The notes beneath the pieces are model-generated. The model saw only the letters and a program-made list of their open reading frames with translations, made no database searches and was not told the origin of the DNA. The position numbers and the translations under genes are program-made. A stretch of DNA of 64,000 nucleotides from Bryum argenteum (lineage: Eukaryota > Streptophyta > Bryopsida > Bryales > Bryaceae): positions 974,727-1,038,726 of the forward strand of contig CM073327.1 in assembly GCA_037043015.1 (NCBI GenBank), in the 5' to 3' direction. The stretch's first letter is position 1; each line of letters opens with the position of its first letter. This document shows positions 53,301 through 64,000 of this stretch, piece by piece.

Positions 53301-53894
53301 ATTCGACGATCGTCCACCTGAACCAGATGCTATGTCGCCTCTCTCACGTCGTGGCGCTTTGAAGGACGACGTCTCTTCTACATGAGGAACACTTCCCTAC
53401 AGCGGCTCGAGAGGTCGCGATACGCTGGACGGGCACAGATTGTGCAATCTGCTGAAGTGGCTGGTAATCCAACTCACTTCCAATAACATAACTACGGTGA
53501 ATTGGATCCGTCTCTTCTGGTTCAGCTGGTGGACCTTGTGATGTTGCATGTGTTGGATCCGCCTCTAGTAATGCTTCGTACTTAATATGGGCATCCATAA
53601 GAACCATTGCGCGTGCCACATCCTCCCGATAACCCCTAGACAATGTGACATATGCTCCCGCCTAGTCAGACGCATCGCTGCAGAGCGATATTCACCAAAA
53701 TTTCTCGCAAGGTATTGAGAAATTTCACGGACCTTAACTCGCAAAGAAAGATTCTGGAATGGATGCAAGAAAGAAGGCCCTCGACGGAGAAGGTCTTCCG
53801 CATTCTTCATCAAAGATCGCGACACACATCACATATATCATGCCGACGATGGGCGGGTAGTAATTGCTTGAATCTCGCCAAAACGCTTGCTTAA
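50330..53894 (-). pseudogene. Left gene of the large transposon, broken
   Basis: Minus-strand coding texture runs through successive frames. From the 5' end: a helical basic part (REISQYLARNFGEYRSAAMR); an Arg/Gly-rich linker (STGRGSRARGRGSGS); an acidic stretch (DQDEEDSESEP); a block with WMSLDGDGVVRREEVSFPSK and CWLERGSFGSQVDGQHIVAD; a charged helical part (TMDEDLRKLREIWELYGKP); VFEAILQVCKDYEDGYLFYS with RKRMTMNWLRPLNVVPQSAY; and a Gly-rich end (HSFRGGAAPMMTFRGGFYYN). The frame changes at least five times. Either introns or frameshifts lie between; I favour decay since clear splice sites were not seen. No catalytic domain is recognised. In two-gene transposons such a partner often binds DNA, which the RG-rich part would suit, but this is inference. 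Confidence 0.5.
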
Positions 53895-55179
53895 CGCCGA
53901 CGACGACGGTCCCTTATTTTAAAAGGTTGGTGCGTCATCCACAAATAAGGCTTTGAGGGTCCTCTTCTACAATCCACCATCCGCTTCTTCTCCATGCTTG
54001 TCGATTTTGCGGTTGGTTCCGACGTTGCGGCGCATGGCAACCGATCATCATTGGAACACAATATCATAATGGTTAATATGGTGTAATTTAGAGTCTATTT
54101 GACAATTGTTTTTATTTCTATTCAATAAAATATTGATAACTTATACCAAAATTCACCATCCGACCACATGGTTCATGTGAATATAGACAAACATAGGCCA
54201 TTTTGTTTGTTTTGATTCTAATATGACTCCATGTGGAAGTTGTTTTATGATTGACGACTCTTTAGCCCCGAAAAGCCTAGGCCATTATTCTTCAAGAAAC
54301 ACTTCAAATCATCACTATCAAAAAGTGGCTTCAAAATCTAGTTTTAGAGTGAAATTTAAGACTTCTAATCCTAGAATCTTAAAATAAACATTGATATAAA
54401 GCCACCAAATTTTTTAGGCTACTATGCATCGGAAGGATTAAAATATTATAGCATTTGAAATCATAAGAATAATTCATTTGCTTAATTGTATTTAGTGGTC
54501 TAAAGACACTTTAATTTCACTTGGCTTAAAAAAATTCACTATACAAGGTCTAACTTTTTAAAATCATGATTGGCATGATCATGTTGGTTACCTTAAAACC
54601 AATTTCTAGACATGGAAAAGGTGTGTAGCATATTCAAAACAAATATACAAAGGATCGAGATTGAAATTATTTGACAAAATTTTATGCCACATTTTAATCT
54701 TTTGTGAACTCAACATGCTTTAGAATGAAAATCCAAAATGATTGATAAGAATTTATTTATCACATAAAATTTTCGCTAGAAAAAAATAAAAAATTAAATG
54801 AAGATCTATAGGTTTTATGTAGAAAATAGTATTTTTTTCTTTCCCTTGACCAAAATGTGTGAACACGTTTGATCAAGTTAAATGCTCTTTTTACAATGAA
54901 GACAATTTTAGAAATTTGGAATCGTAAAAGAAGGTAATATTTTTTAGTCTCAAACGATCATTTGTATGTGAAAGATGTTAGTTCTACAATATCTACATTA
55001 ATATTTTTACTATCATGTGTTGCTAAATGTTTTCATTTTTCTTGTTCTTAAGCAAGTAACTATAATGTATGACGGGTATCAATATGGGCGGGTATCCCTC
55101 ATAGGCGGGTATCAGACGTTTGAAATGGCTTTAATATAGTAAATGGGATGTTTATTGGAGTTCACTTGGTTGATTGTTT

Positions 55180-55207
55180 CAAGGGGTGTGCGCGCGCACA
55201 CCCCTTG
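55180..55207. other. 28-bp perfect palindrome
   Basis: CAAGGGGTGTGCGC is followed directly by its reverse complement, with no spacer. GATTG and CAATC outside it extend the symmetry with a small offset. It lies in the centre of the large transposon, between its divergent genes. Just upstream, at 55073-55120, CGGGTATC occurs three times. Confidence 0.95.
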
Positions 55208-55701
55208 CAATCTCTGATAATTTTTTATTATTTTTATTTTTAAAAGATTTTTAAATTTTTTTAGGGTTTAAGGTTTTAAGATTAGGATTTTGGTGGCTTT
55301 GGTGGCGGCCGCATGGCCGCAACAAAGACCACAAAGAGGGATGAAGGGAGGAAGAAGACGAAGATTTTAACATATCGAGTACAAAGTGGACAACTTGAAT
55401 AGTAGCGTCACTGTCTGAGAGCGAACAAGAACCCAAAATGCACGCCGCAACAAGAGCAACAATACCAAATGATAGCAATGAGGAATAGCAACAAGATCGT
55501 GAAGTAGCAAGCATCGATTCGATAGCAACAAAGAAAGGCGATCCTGTACAATAGCAAAGAATGATTCGGTACTAAAGCAAGCAATGATTCTAAGACAACA
55601 AAAGAGAAGCGATAAGGAGAATCGGCAAAAAGATTTTTGGTTGCAACAAGTCACGAAACTCTCCTAGTGCTCTCTGGATCGTCCTAGCAGGCGTTCTTGA
55701 G

Positions 55702-55846
55702 AAACACGAGCAAGAGCGGAGGAGGAAGAAAAGGCAATAGCAACTGCGAAAAACACGAGCAAGAGCGGAGGAGGAAGAAAAAGAAAACACGACCTTCAAA
55801 AACACGAGCAAGGGCGGAGGAGGAAGAAACGGCAAGTGTGCGGAAG
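55702..55846. repeat. Three copies of a 49-bp tandem repeat
   Basis: The unit starting AAACACGAGCAAGAGCGGAG begins at 55702, 55751 and 55800. It is purine-rich on the plus strand and lies just before the GC-rich hairpin in the centre of the large transposon. Confidence 0.9.
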
Positions 55847-55875
55847 ATCGAAGCGGGGAGGTCGGATGGAAAAAA

Positions 55876-56046
55876 AGAGAGGAGGTGGTAGAGGTGTTCG
55901 CCCGGGCACCCTCCCCCCCGCTTCTTTGGCGGGCGACCTGCGGCCTCGGCGACAAGCGCCCGCGCCAAGCGCGCGCCCAGGGGTGCCTGGCGAACACCTC
56001 TACCACCTCCTCTCTTTTTTTTTTCTTTTTTTTTTTTTTTTTTTTT
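55876..56046. repeat. Long GC-rich hairpin followed by a T tract
   Basis: The left arm at about 55876-55911 (AGAGGAGGTGGTAGAGGTGT and on to GGGCACCC) is matched inversely by the right arm at about 55979-56013, with about 25 perfect bp and a few mismatches further in. The loop, about 70 bp, is very GC-rich (GCGGCCTCGGCGACAAGCGC). A T tract of about 32 bp with one C follows at 56015-56046. Confidence 0.88.
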
Positions 56047-57369
56047 AATGAAATAATGTCATTTTTTAGTTGAGGGATGTCTAATCAAAGGTATTTTTAT
56101 TGCTGTATTATAGCAATGTTGTTGTATGTTAAGTTTTTTAAAAAACTTTCTATAATTATGAAAACAATTGAATGATTTTAGTAGAAGGCTAAATAATGTA
56201 ATCTACAAGTTATTGTTTCACTAAATTCTTGAAATTTTGTTGTATGTTGTGAATCATTTTTTTAATTCTTAAAATTGACTGAAAATTAAATTTATTTATT
56301 TATTTTTTCTTTCAAATTCCAAGATGACTCAAAATGTAAGTTACTAGTTGAATAATCTCTAACGCACAAGTGTTTGCATTGCTAAATTCCAGTTTATTTG
56401 TTGTATGTTTCCAGGTCTATATATTTTACATCTATTGAAGAGCATGTCTAAGAATGGACATGTGGTGTGAACACCACTTGGTTCTAAGCCCTATAAAGCT
56501 AACTCATTGAGGTGGGAATAATTTAGTTCCAATTTGATTTAATATTTTTTGTTCTTCTATAAAACTTTGTTCCTACTTGAGTGCAATTGAATCATTGATT
56601 GCAAGTTTTATTCAACTTTCAATTTTATAATGTAGTAGAAGTTAAAGGTAAAGTTTAAAATTACCATATTTTCCAAACAATAATATATTGCATTCATACA
56701 AGAACACATGATAATTCTATCCATCGCTATGATAATAGATCATACAATGAATATTGCAAATATTTTTTTTTCTTGCAAATTTAATTGAACCTATAAGTAA
56801 CTAAGTAAGTTGTAACTTTCTATAATCATTGTCATTGCAATAATTATTCATTTATCCTAAACAATACCACCATCTTTGTGATTTTATGCACGCTCAAAGC
56901 ATGATGTAGGATTTATAATGGAAATTGCCATAGGTACAAAGTAATTTGACGCCATTTCATGTTGTCATTGTCTTTTTTTATTTCAATCAACGATTTTTAG
57001 CAATGTATTATGAAACGCAAACAATCCAATTCCTAAGGTGTAACATAGTCTTGGACAAGGTATCAAACATGATTATTGTTATTTCCATGTAATCAAAACT
57101 TAGCATCGTATTATTTTATCCAACACATGTCTGTAGAGGTAGATAAACCGTTAATTTATATATAAATAAAGTACACAAGATAATCCTAAGTAATTTAACA
57201 ACTTTAAACAATCTTAACAATTATATATAATATCATTACGAACTTAGTAATCAACATTAACAATCATGTTTGGAAGCAAAAAATTATGTCCTTGAACATA
57301 TGTTCGTTTGAATGAATGATATTTTCTATTGCTTACACACATATTTTCACATGTTTGCAATGTATAGGT

Positions 57370-60300
57370 TCCTATTAGTTCAACAACGACAATGGGACGT
57401 ACTCCAATTTCCAAATCCCTTTAGTACATCAAAACACCCAATACGAAGCGATGTCATTAATCCGAACGGTTCGAATGGGAGCGCGATTAATCTGAAGCAG
57501 CTCGTCGTGCAAGCGGATGGAGATGGTATTACTCGCGTCATTTCATCTCAATTGGGAAGGACATTTGAATTGTTATCGAGAAAGAAGAGAAGTTGTCGGC
57601 TTGCAACTAGGGAGGAGATACATTTAAACCGGGCGCGCAATTGCATGGATCGAAGTTATTCCCGTCCGAGGTGGCGACGACGATCACTAGGGTAGACGAT
57701 GCATTGCATTGACCGGAGAGATTGTGGGAGAGCGTCTAGGAATGTGTGTTGGATTGATCATCCGTTGGCACAAGTCTTATCTACGTCGCGATAAGCGTGG
57801 AACCCACCATTCAAAATGGCGAGGACGTATTGAATGGGTCTCAAACGCCACCGTGCGGAGGTTGGCGCAAGAATTTGATTTTCATGACAACTTCAACACA
57901 CCCTGGATCCACCGATAGGTCTCGGCAGCGATATAGTTTTGAACCCCCTGTAGATGAAACTCTCCATTCTCTCAAAGTACTCCTTCCAACATCCGAGATT
58001 TGCCCCATGTAGATGGGCTTATTCAATGTCGAGCGGCCCGACGTCCATATTCTATGCGAAATAGAAGAAGCGAGATTCCAGGAGACATCTTCTGAGAAGG
58101 TATATCTACAAAGGTATCTCTTCTAAGCGTCTGAAAGGGCAATAGGGGCGAGGAGGATGCAAACAAAATTGTTTGAGAGACATTCAAGAACGGTATCTAT
58201 TGGACATGCGTTATAATCGTGGGCTTTCTACTTATGCAATTGATCAAATCTTGGATGAGACAAATCTTTGCTTTTTTTTTATACACGGACGGAACGTTTC
58301 AACGAGATAAATTTGTCACAAAGTTAGATGGCAAACAAGTTTGCAATGCTTGTTATCTTTCTGGGCATTGGATATTCACAAAGACGGTTTAAACAATCAA
58401 GAAGAAGGAGTGTTTAATATATGGAAGAGTGGCGGCGATTCACGGTCTCAGCCTTTTTCAAACCCGCCGGAGAAAGACTAGAATGTCGGCGCCGAGGCCG
58501 CATTTAAATCATTTGTGGGCGAAGGTTTGGTTGTCCTCAACCTCATCGTTCAATTTTTCGTAAGGATGACAACGGTGGTGCCTCTTATTCTCCTCGCCCC
58601 ACGAATTCTCGGAAGTCCGATATATTCAATTACGTGAACGAGGAGGTGAAGAGAGTTTGTAACGGAGAAAACATTTCAATTAGCTCGTTCCGGAGGATGT
58701 GGCGCATCGGATATCCTCATGTCCGAGTACCCCCATTCTCGAGGTTTTCAAAGTGTTATCACCTCTTTGGGAGTATAAATGTGCCATGGAGGGAATCACG
58801 AATGCGGATCTTCGGATCAAAATAAAAGAGTTGTTTATGATGCATCTGCGTATTCGGATGGAGGAACGGAGGGATTATTGGATATTTAAGAGGTCGTCTT
58901 ATATCACCGGAGTTGTGCATGTGCATCATCGTTGATGGCGTGGATCAAAACACTACCATGGTACCGAGAATGCGTCAAACCGTGAAGAACATCGAAGATC
59001 GGTTTGTGAAGACCCATTTGTGTGGAGCCCGTCGTACATGGGATTGGTTTATCTTGCGATGTGTGGTTCGGCGCGCACCACAAAACATGATAGCAACCAG
59101 GTGGTGGCGCATTGTTGCGCGTGATAGGAGATGTGAAGAGGAGAAAACGCTTTTTGCCTCCAACATTACGTATCAAGCGGATAATCGCACACGAGAGAAT
59201 AAAAACATTTACATGTTTGCTTCTATGTGTTTCATTGGTGGGATTGGGTTTTTTCAAGAGGTGGGAGCTCTCTTTCCTTATAGTGGGCCATACACACGAA
59301 GATATCGACCAACGCTTTAGTTGTATATCTAATGTGTTGAAGACGCGGACATCGACTCATTGAAAGAAATGCTTAGTCTAATAGAACAAGGTACATCCAT
59401 AACAGAGCGTTTGTTAGCGCCAGGACTCTTAGAAAATGTGTGGGGCGAAGTCCTTCATAACCCCTCACTTCTTCGACGGGTGGGGATTCTTTGGTTGGCA
59501 TAACCTTTCCGCACCACATGCGATTCTATATGGACAATCGAGAGGGGGTCGGTAAGGTTCGAAAGACAACACAAACATTATAGCAAGGATAAATGGGGAC
59601 TGAGTTAGGGACAAAGACGTTGCGATCGCTACCAAATAAAGAAGAACGACCATCGTTTGCAAAGGTGTTTGCGGTGATGAAAGGGAGTTGAAGGCATTGG
59701 ATGACTTTATTGCATACAAGAAAGGTGCATTCAAAGATTCCAACATCCGGAAAAAAAATGGTGAAGCGAAAAGAGAGGCGAACATTTGAAACTATACCTA
59801 GCCGAATTTCCAAGCAAAGATCGTAGCAACGAGCATAGTTCTTCACGCTTTTGGCCTTCGTAGGTATTAGAGACATCACCTACTATAGATGCATCAATAG
59901 ATGTTATTGACGATCGAAATGAATCAAACCACGAGATTACTATTGTGGACCAAATAGTGGCCATGCTTCCAAATTCGAGGCTAGAGGATACTTTGGTCAT
60001 CGAAGAGAGAGGCCACCTAACCAAGCGGTCGTAGGGCACAAAGAACGGCTCGCAATCGCATCTTTGATGGAACCGAAGAAAGAGCGGTATCGAAAAGTCG
60101 ACGATCCTTTTCCCCACCTTGATCCTCAATCCGATATCCTTTCGGACAATTTGTAGCCCTCGGTGTTGATCGTGCGTAGTAGAGACGAGGTGTTCCATTT
60201 TATTTAGGGAAGGTGATTGAAGACGGAAAAGGCCGGAATAAAATCAAGATGAAAGTTTGTTGGTATTGGCCAATCATACGAGGGGAGTTGTTGACGGACC

Positions 60301-60440
60301 GAGATCCTCTTTACAACGGTATGCAAACTGTTTGGATTCATTGTGGGAGCCATCCGGGAGAATCACGATTGGATAGAGAAAGAGGCATGTATTTTTTCAT
60401 GGGCGGACGAACCGTAAATAATCATGTCCGGCCATAGTCG
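57370..60440 (+). pseudogene. Right gene of the large transposon, broken (GHTHEDIDQ-type protein)
   Basis: Coding texture on the plus strand continues through many frames. Readable blocks, in order: AINLKQLVVQADGDGITRVI; TDGTFQRDKFVTKLDGKQVC with NACYLSG; HLRIRMEERRDYW; CMCIIVDGVDQNTTMVPRMR with QTVKNIEDRFVKTHLCGA; ADNRTRENKNIYMF; LGFFKRWELSFLIVGHTHED with IDQRFSCISNVLK; and SLKEMLSLIEQGTS. The GHTHEDIDQRFS motif and the DG-D-x-x-T-x-x-P start mark a eukaryotic domain found in element-like proteins, catalogued as a domain of unknown function (I believe DUF7869). Stops and frameshifts separate nearly every block, so this copy is dead. The upper part holds a Cys-x-x-Cys that may bind zinc. Whether the domain is the transposase is not known to me. 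Confidence 0.6.
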
Positions 60441-61183
60441 GGGAGAAACCGCAATGTCTTTGGAGTGCGGGTTCCAAGCAACATTTGCATTATCCAATCT
60501 GCGAAGGCCCACATATTAGAATATATCGCAATGCAAACCCAAGCTATCGACGATGACCGGTTGCAAGCCGCATTAGATATTAGTACGTAGTCCATGTGTT
60601 TTGTGTACACATGGTGTTTCTAAGTGTATATACGTACTAGATAGTACAAGATTGCAAGGATTATTTTCAGACGCGTGTTGTTGCGATGGACATATGGGTT
60701 GAATTTAGTTGTATTATCGATTATATACATAACTTGGTATACGTTTAGAATCATGTATTTAGATACTTTTCTACCACATATATACAAAGCACAATATAGA
60801 GTATATTTTTATTAAATGTCCATTGGAACAATTTGGTGCCTACTTTTATTAATGAGTTTGGTGCTCGCGTCATTTTGCTCACCAAAAATATATTAACTAT
60901 AATCTACACAATTTGTAGCATATAGTAAGCATTTCAAATATCCCTGGACAAAAATATTTGTATTATTCACATGGATTTATACCAAAAATATGTTCACAAT
61001 GCCATTAGAAGTCTTTTTATATTACCACTTCTGACAAGACACAATATTCTTTGCAAAACACCTTTTTTTCCAGAAAAAATCAAGTTTAAAAATAAAAAAT
61101 TCCATTTTTGCAAGCAATAGCCATCGTAGTACCGAAGTGCACTTTTAAATAGCCGGGTGCATAATTGCTTAATTGCGTGTTTA

Positions 61184-64000
61184 TTATTATATACTGATGA
61201 GTTTTCGTGTATTTTCTCTTATTGCACTCTTTCCACATTATTACATAAACCTCCAATGATTTCAAGCCCATGAATTTGAATTTTGAATGTATGATGCAAA
61301 TGAATAATTGCTATTACAAATTAGTTTGAATGCTAACTTGGTATATAAAAACAAGAGGTACTCATGTTTTGTTGATGGAGACACTCATGGGATCTTCCTT
61401 TACCGTCCTCAAATTGATATCAATGTGGACTTTGCTCACCCTAGTTTTCATTACATCTCTCACATAAAGTTTTGTAATATGTGTTGGCTAGGTAGAAACT
61501 AGCATAGTGTCCATTCCGAAAGGAGGCAGTAGTTCGGCCATTGGTATTATGACCTGCAAGCATGCATTCAAGGATAGGTCAAACGATCACTTAATCTATG
61601 CCTCAAATAGCGCTGGAGTTGTTATTCTCTAATAGATGTTCCTATATATTTGTAGTAAGGTTCAACAATTTGTTTACTTATATCGTTATACCTAGTTGAA
61701 GATTTGAATCCTAACCTATCAACTTATGTATATACACGTGTTTAAATGGGTCTTAGGCTCTCCTTTAAAATAGGTGCTTCCATTCATCTAGCAAAAGGTT
61801 GAAGCCTAGCATTATACTAATGTTTTTTTTGGTTTGAGGTCATAATAGAGTCTTCGTAGAGAGATTTCCATCCAAAAGGTCTAAAGTTCCACTTACTTAT
61901 GTAGTTGTTTCTATTCACTTTTGTCTCTTTATATTCCTTAATTAACTTTAGTCAATAAAATAAGCTTTAAAGCTGGTAGAATCAAATTTTGAGTAAAAGC
62001 TACAAGTGCTTTAGATTCTATCCACAAGCCCCAACTTTCATTAGCAATGGTGTCCAAGCATAGCGACATGTGCTCATCTAGAAACAATGGCCTTATCTAA
62101 GATACCGTAGTCAAGTTTTCAACCAAACTAATGTTTTTTCCTGCACCCCTTTGTATCGTTGCAACTTGCTATTACTATCTACTATCTCTCTCGAAATAGC
62201 AATAATAAGCATTCTTGATATGGCACTCCATGTTTCTTTGGACTTTTGCATCTTTTAATGTAAGGTATTGACGCCAGATGGTACACTTTAACATGAAGAA
62301 AGTGTATTAGTTAGTCAGATAGTGAGCTCAGAAGTTAATATACTTGATCAAAACTACAGGCTTGTAGGGATTAAAGTTCGTATATATGTGAGAAAGCGAA
62401 GAATGCTAGAGAGAAACTCTAACAAGTGTACTAAGGAAAAAAGAGCCAAAGAGGTTATGCAAAATAAATTTATATGCGACATAATTAGGGTTAGGATTAA
62501 AATCAGGTCGCTCATACTTTTACAAAATTCCACCTACTCTAAATACCAGATTCCTACCCCTAATGTTATGTCTTTTCTGCACACACTAATTTTACAAAAC
62601 CCTACTTGCACTAAATCTCGATTTTTCTACCTTGTGTCTTTTTTTGCTCACATTAATTTTACACACTCTACCCGCACTACACTAGATAGGTAGATTGATG
62701 TTAGATACACTAATTTATATAAACATGTTATAAGTTTTTACTCTTGGCCAATATTTTTACCCTCAACATCCGTCAAGATGGGGATCCTTCCACAGTATTG
62801 GATTCAATACTCTTGGTAATTTTTTTTACCATAAGTAAAAACTTACAGCATTTTCAAATCTTACAAAAATCTAACACTAATCTACCTATTTAGTGTAGTT
62901 AGTGCTCCCAACCAAACCACACCAAATCACCCAATAAAAAAATGGTGTAAATCATTTAAAAATAGATTTTAAGAACCACTTATTCTCGTAGTTACTCTGA
63001 ATGACTGCCACTAGTCACTATGCTTGTTGATAACTCGAACATGTACATTGAATGATTAGTAACTTATCCTATAGGACATGAAATGAATAGTGATTTGTCC
63101 AATATGACAACCATATGGTCACTATTTCTCACGATGACTATTTAGAATGTGTTTAAGTCATTGAGGTAACACATTCATGCGTTGTTTCCAACTGTTCCCA
63201 TCGAGGCGTTGTCTTTTTTCACTCCATAGTTGAATAAGCAATGGCTACAAAGAAAATGACCACAATTTTTTGACTCAAACTTGATCATTTGATGAGCCAG
63301 TCAAATGCTTTGAGTCAAAAAATGTTCTTTTTGTAGTAGTGAACGTGTTTGAGTTGGGGTTGAACGGATGAAAGGGTTGTGGCAGGACGAGGGCCTCTCT
63401 TTGGCACGTCTGGCATGTCGAAGCCTTCTCTTTGGTGGGCCGCCAAAAGTGGCCGGTCAAATAGCCTATTAGAAAAGGAAAATATCCCTATTGCAAGTCC
63501 TTCTATTTTAGCTAGTATCTTGGAGGTACTCTTATGGATTCAAAAGGAACTCGTTTTTTGAAATGGAAGGCCTTCCACTAGTTTTCTTGGAAACATTATG
63601 ATGTAATAAATATATAACAATAATTCTTTATCATCCATCTATATTCATCCAACACTAAACGTCAGGTTTCTCATTTTCTTATTTTTGAAGTTTATTATTA
63701 TTCACAATTGGTCTTGTAGTTGGAATTTAGAGTTTCCAACTACAAATAGATTCTACAATTATAATTTAGATTCTCTTCCTAACAACCAAGATTGTCTTAC
63801 ACGACACACTTTCGGTAAAGTCTATAAATTTTCGTATTCCAAATATGCGTTTGTCGTCGAGTTCAATGAAAATGCTCGATTATACTAAACGATGCATAGT
63901 AACAAGCAGAACATTTGCACCTTTGATGTCGTGTGCCTCCTCTGAGAGTAAATGTAATGCAGTGTCCGTGTGACATTCGAGATAAGACAACCATACTAGT
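61184..64000. other. AT-rich DNA, no gene seen
   Basis: No frame of credible content is found. Short frames at 62322-62693 and 63275-63888 lack coding texture. A motif GAGTCAAA on one strand and TTTGACTC on the other flanks 63271-63320, making a small imperfect inverted repeat. Confidence 0.5.

Larger units (their letters stand above)
49537..61180. mobile_element. 11.6-kb DNA transposon with 24-bp perfect TIRs
   Basis: The 24 bp at 49537-49560, starting ACACGCAATTAAGC, recur as an exact reverse complement at 61157-61180. Both ends are flanked by TTA (49534-49536 and 61181-61183), which fits a 3-bp target duplication as in PIF/Harbinger-like elements, though the flanks are AT-rich and chance is possible. 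Inside are two divergent decayed coding blocks: leftward 50.3-53.9 kb and rightward 57.4-60.4 kb. They are separated by a 3-kb centre with tandem repeats, a 28-bp palindrome and a long hairpin. The protein texture matches neither a classical DDE transposase nor a reverse transcriptase that I can identify, so the superfamily is open. Confidence 0.75.

Noticed and set aside
1..64000. tRNA, rRNA and CRISPR arrays, and prokaryotic operon features
   Set aside because: I looked for tRNA-like arms with the GGTTCGAAT core, rRNA blocks and regularly spaced repeats and saw none. Introns and gene content show a eukaryotic nuclear sequence, so ribosome binding sites and operons do not apply.

Overview
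This is nuclear DNA of a land plant. Three genes can be read through, each with many short GT-AG introns, and their exon phases join without a break. One of them is a chloroplast-targeted translational GTPase. SEC8 and the SUMO protease are clearly of the plant type. The background is AT-rich and full of decayed mobile DNA, and there is a remnant of a plant resistance-type LRR gene. A non-seed plant such as a liverwort, moss or lycophyte is my impression only; nothing in the sequence proves it.

Layout. 1-530: GC-rich minisatellite. About 1.0-4.9 kb: pieces of a minus-strand TPR gene, probably decayed. 6.1-6.9 kb: pyrimidine-rich tandem repeats and a long A tract. 6.9-9.2 kb: AT-rich DNA. 9.3-10.0 kb: LRR gene remnant. 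10.18-10.76 kb: pseudogene copy of two SEC8 exons. 11.5-15.0 kb (+): complete ULP2-type SUMO protease gene, 11 exons, 477 aa. 16.8-27.3 kb (-): SEC8, a subunit of the exocyst tethering complex, 26 exons, about 1205 aa, facing the protease gene tail to tail. 29.4-34 kb: AT-rich repeats. 34.2-39.2 kb (-): chloroplast TypA/BipA GTPase, 14 exons, 689 aa. 39.3-40.75 kb: GC-rich block of unknown role. 40.76-41.13 kb: MITE-like element. 41-49.5 kb: AT-rich, repeat-laden DNA. 49.54-61.18 kb: a large DNA transposon with 24-bp perfect terminal inverted repeats. It carries two divergent, decayed genes and a centre full of palindromes and tandem repeats. 61-64 kb: AT-rich DNA with no gene seen.

The three intact genes are ordinary cell machinery (SUMO removal, secretion, plastid translation) and do not form a pathway together. 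The distinctive parts of the window are the 11.6-kb transposon, the SUMO protease with its own SUMO-acceptor repeats and SUMO-binding motif, the 18-nt microexon, and the segmental copies shared between the SEC8 locus and the region before the protease.
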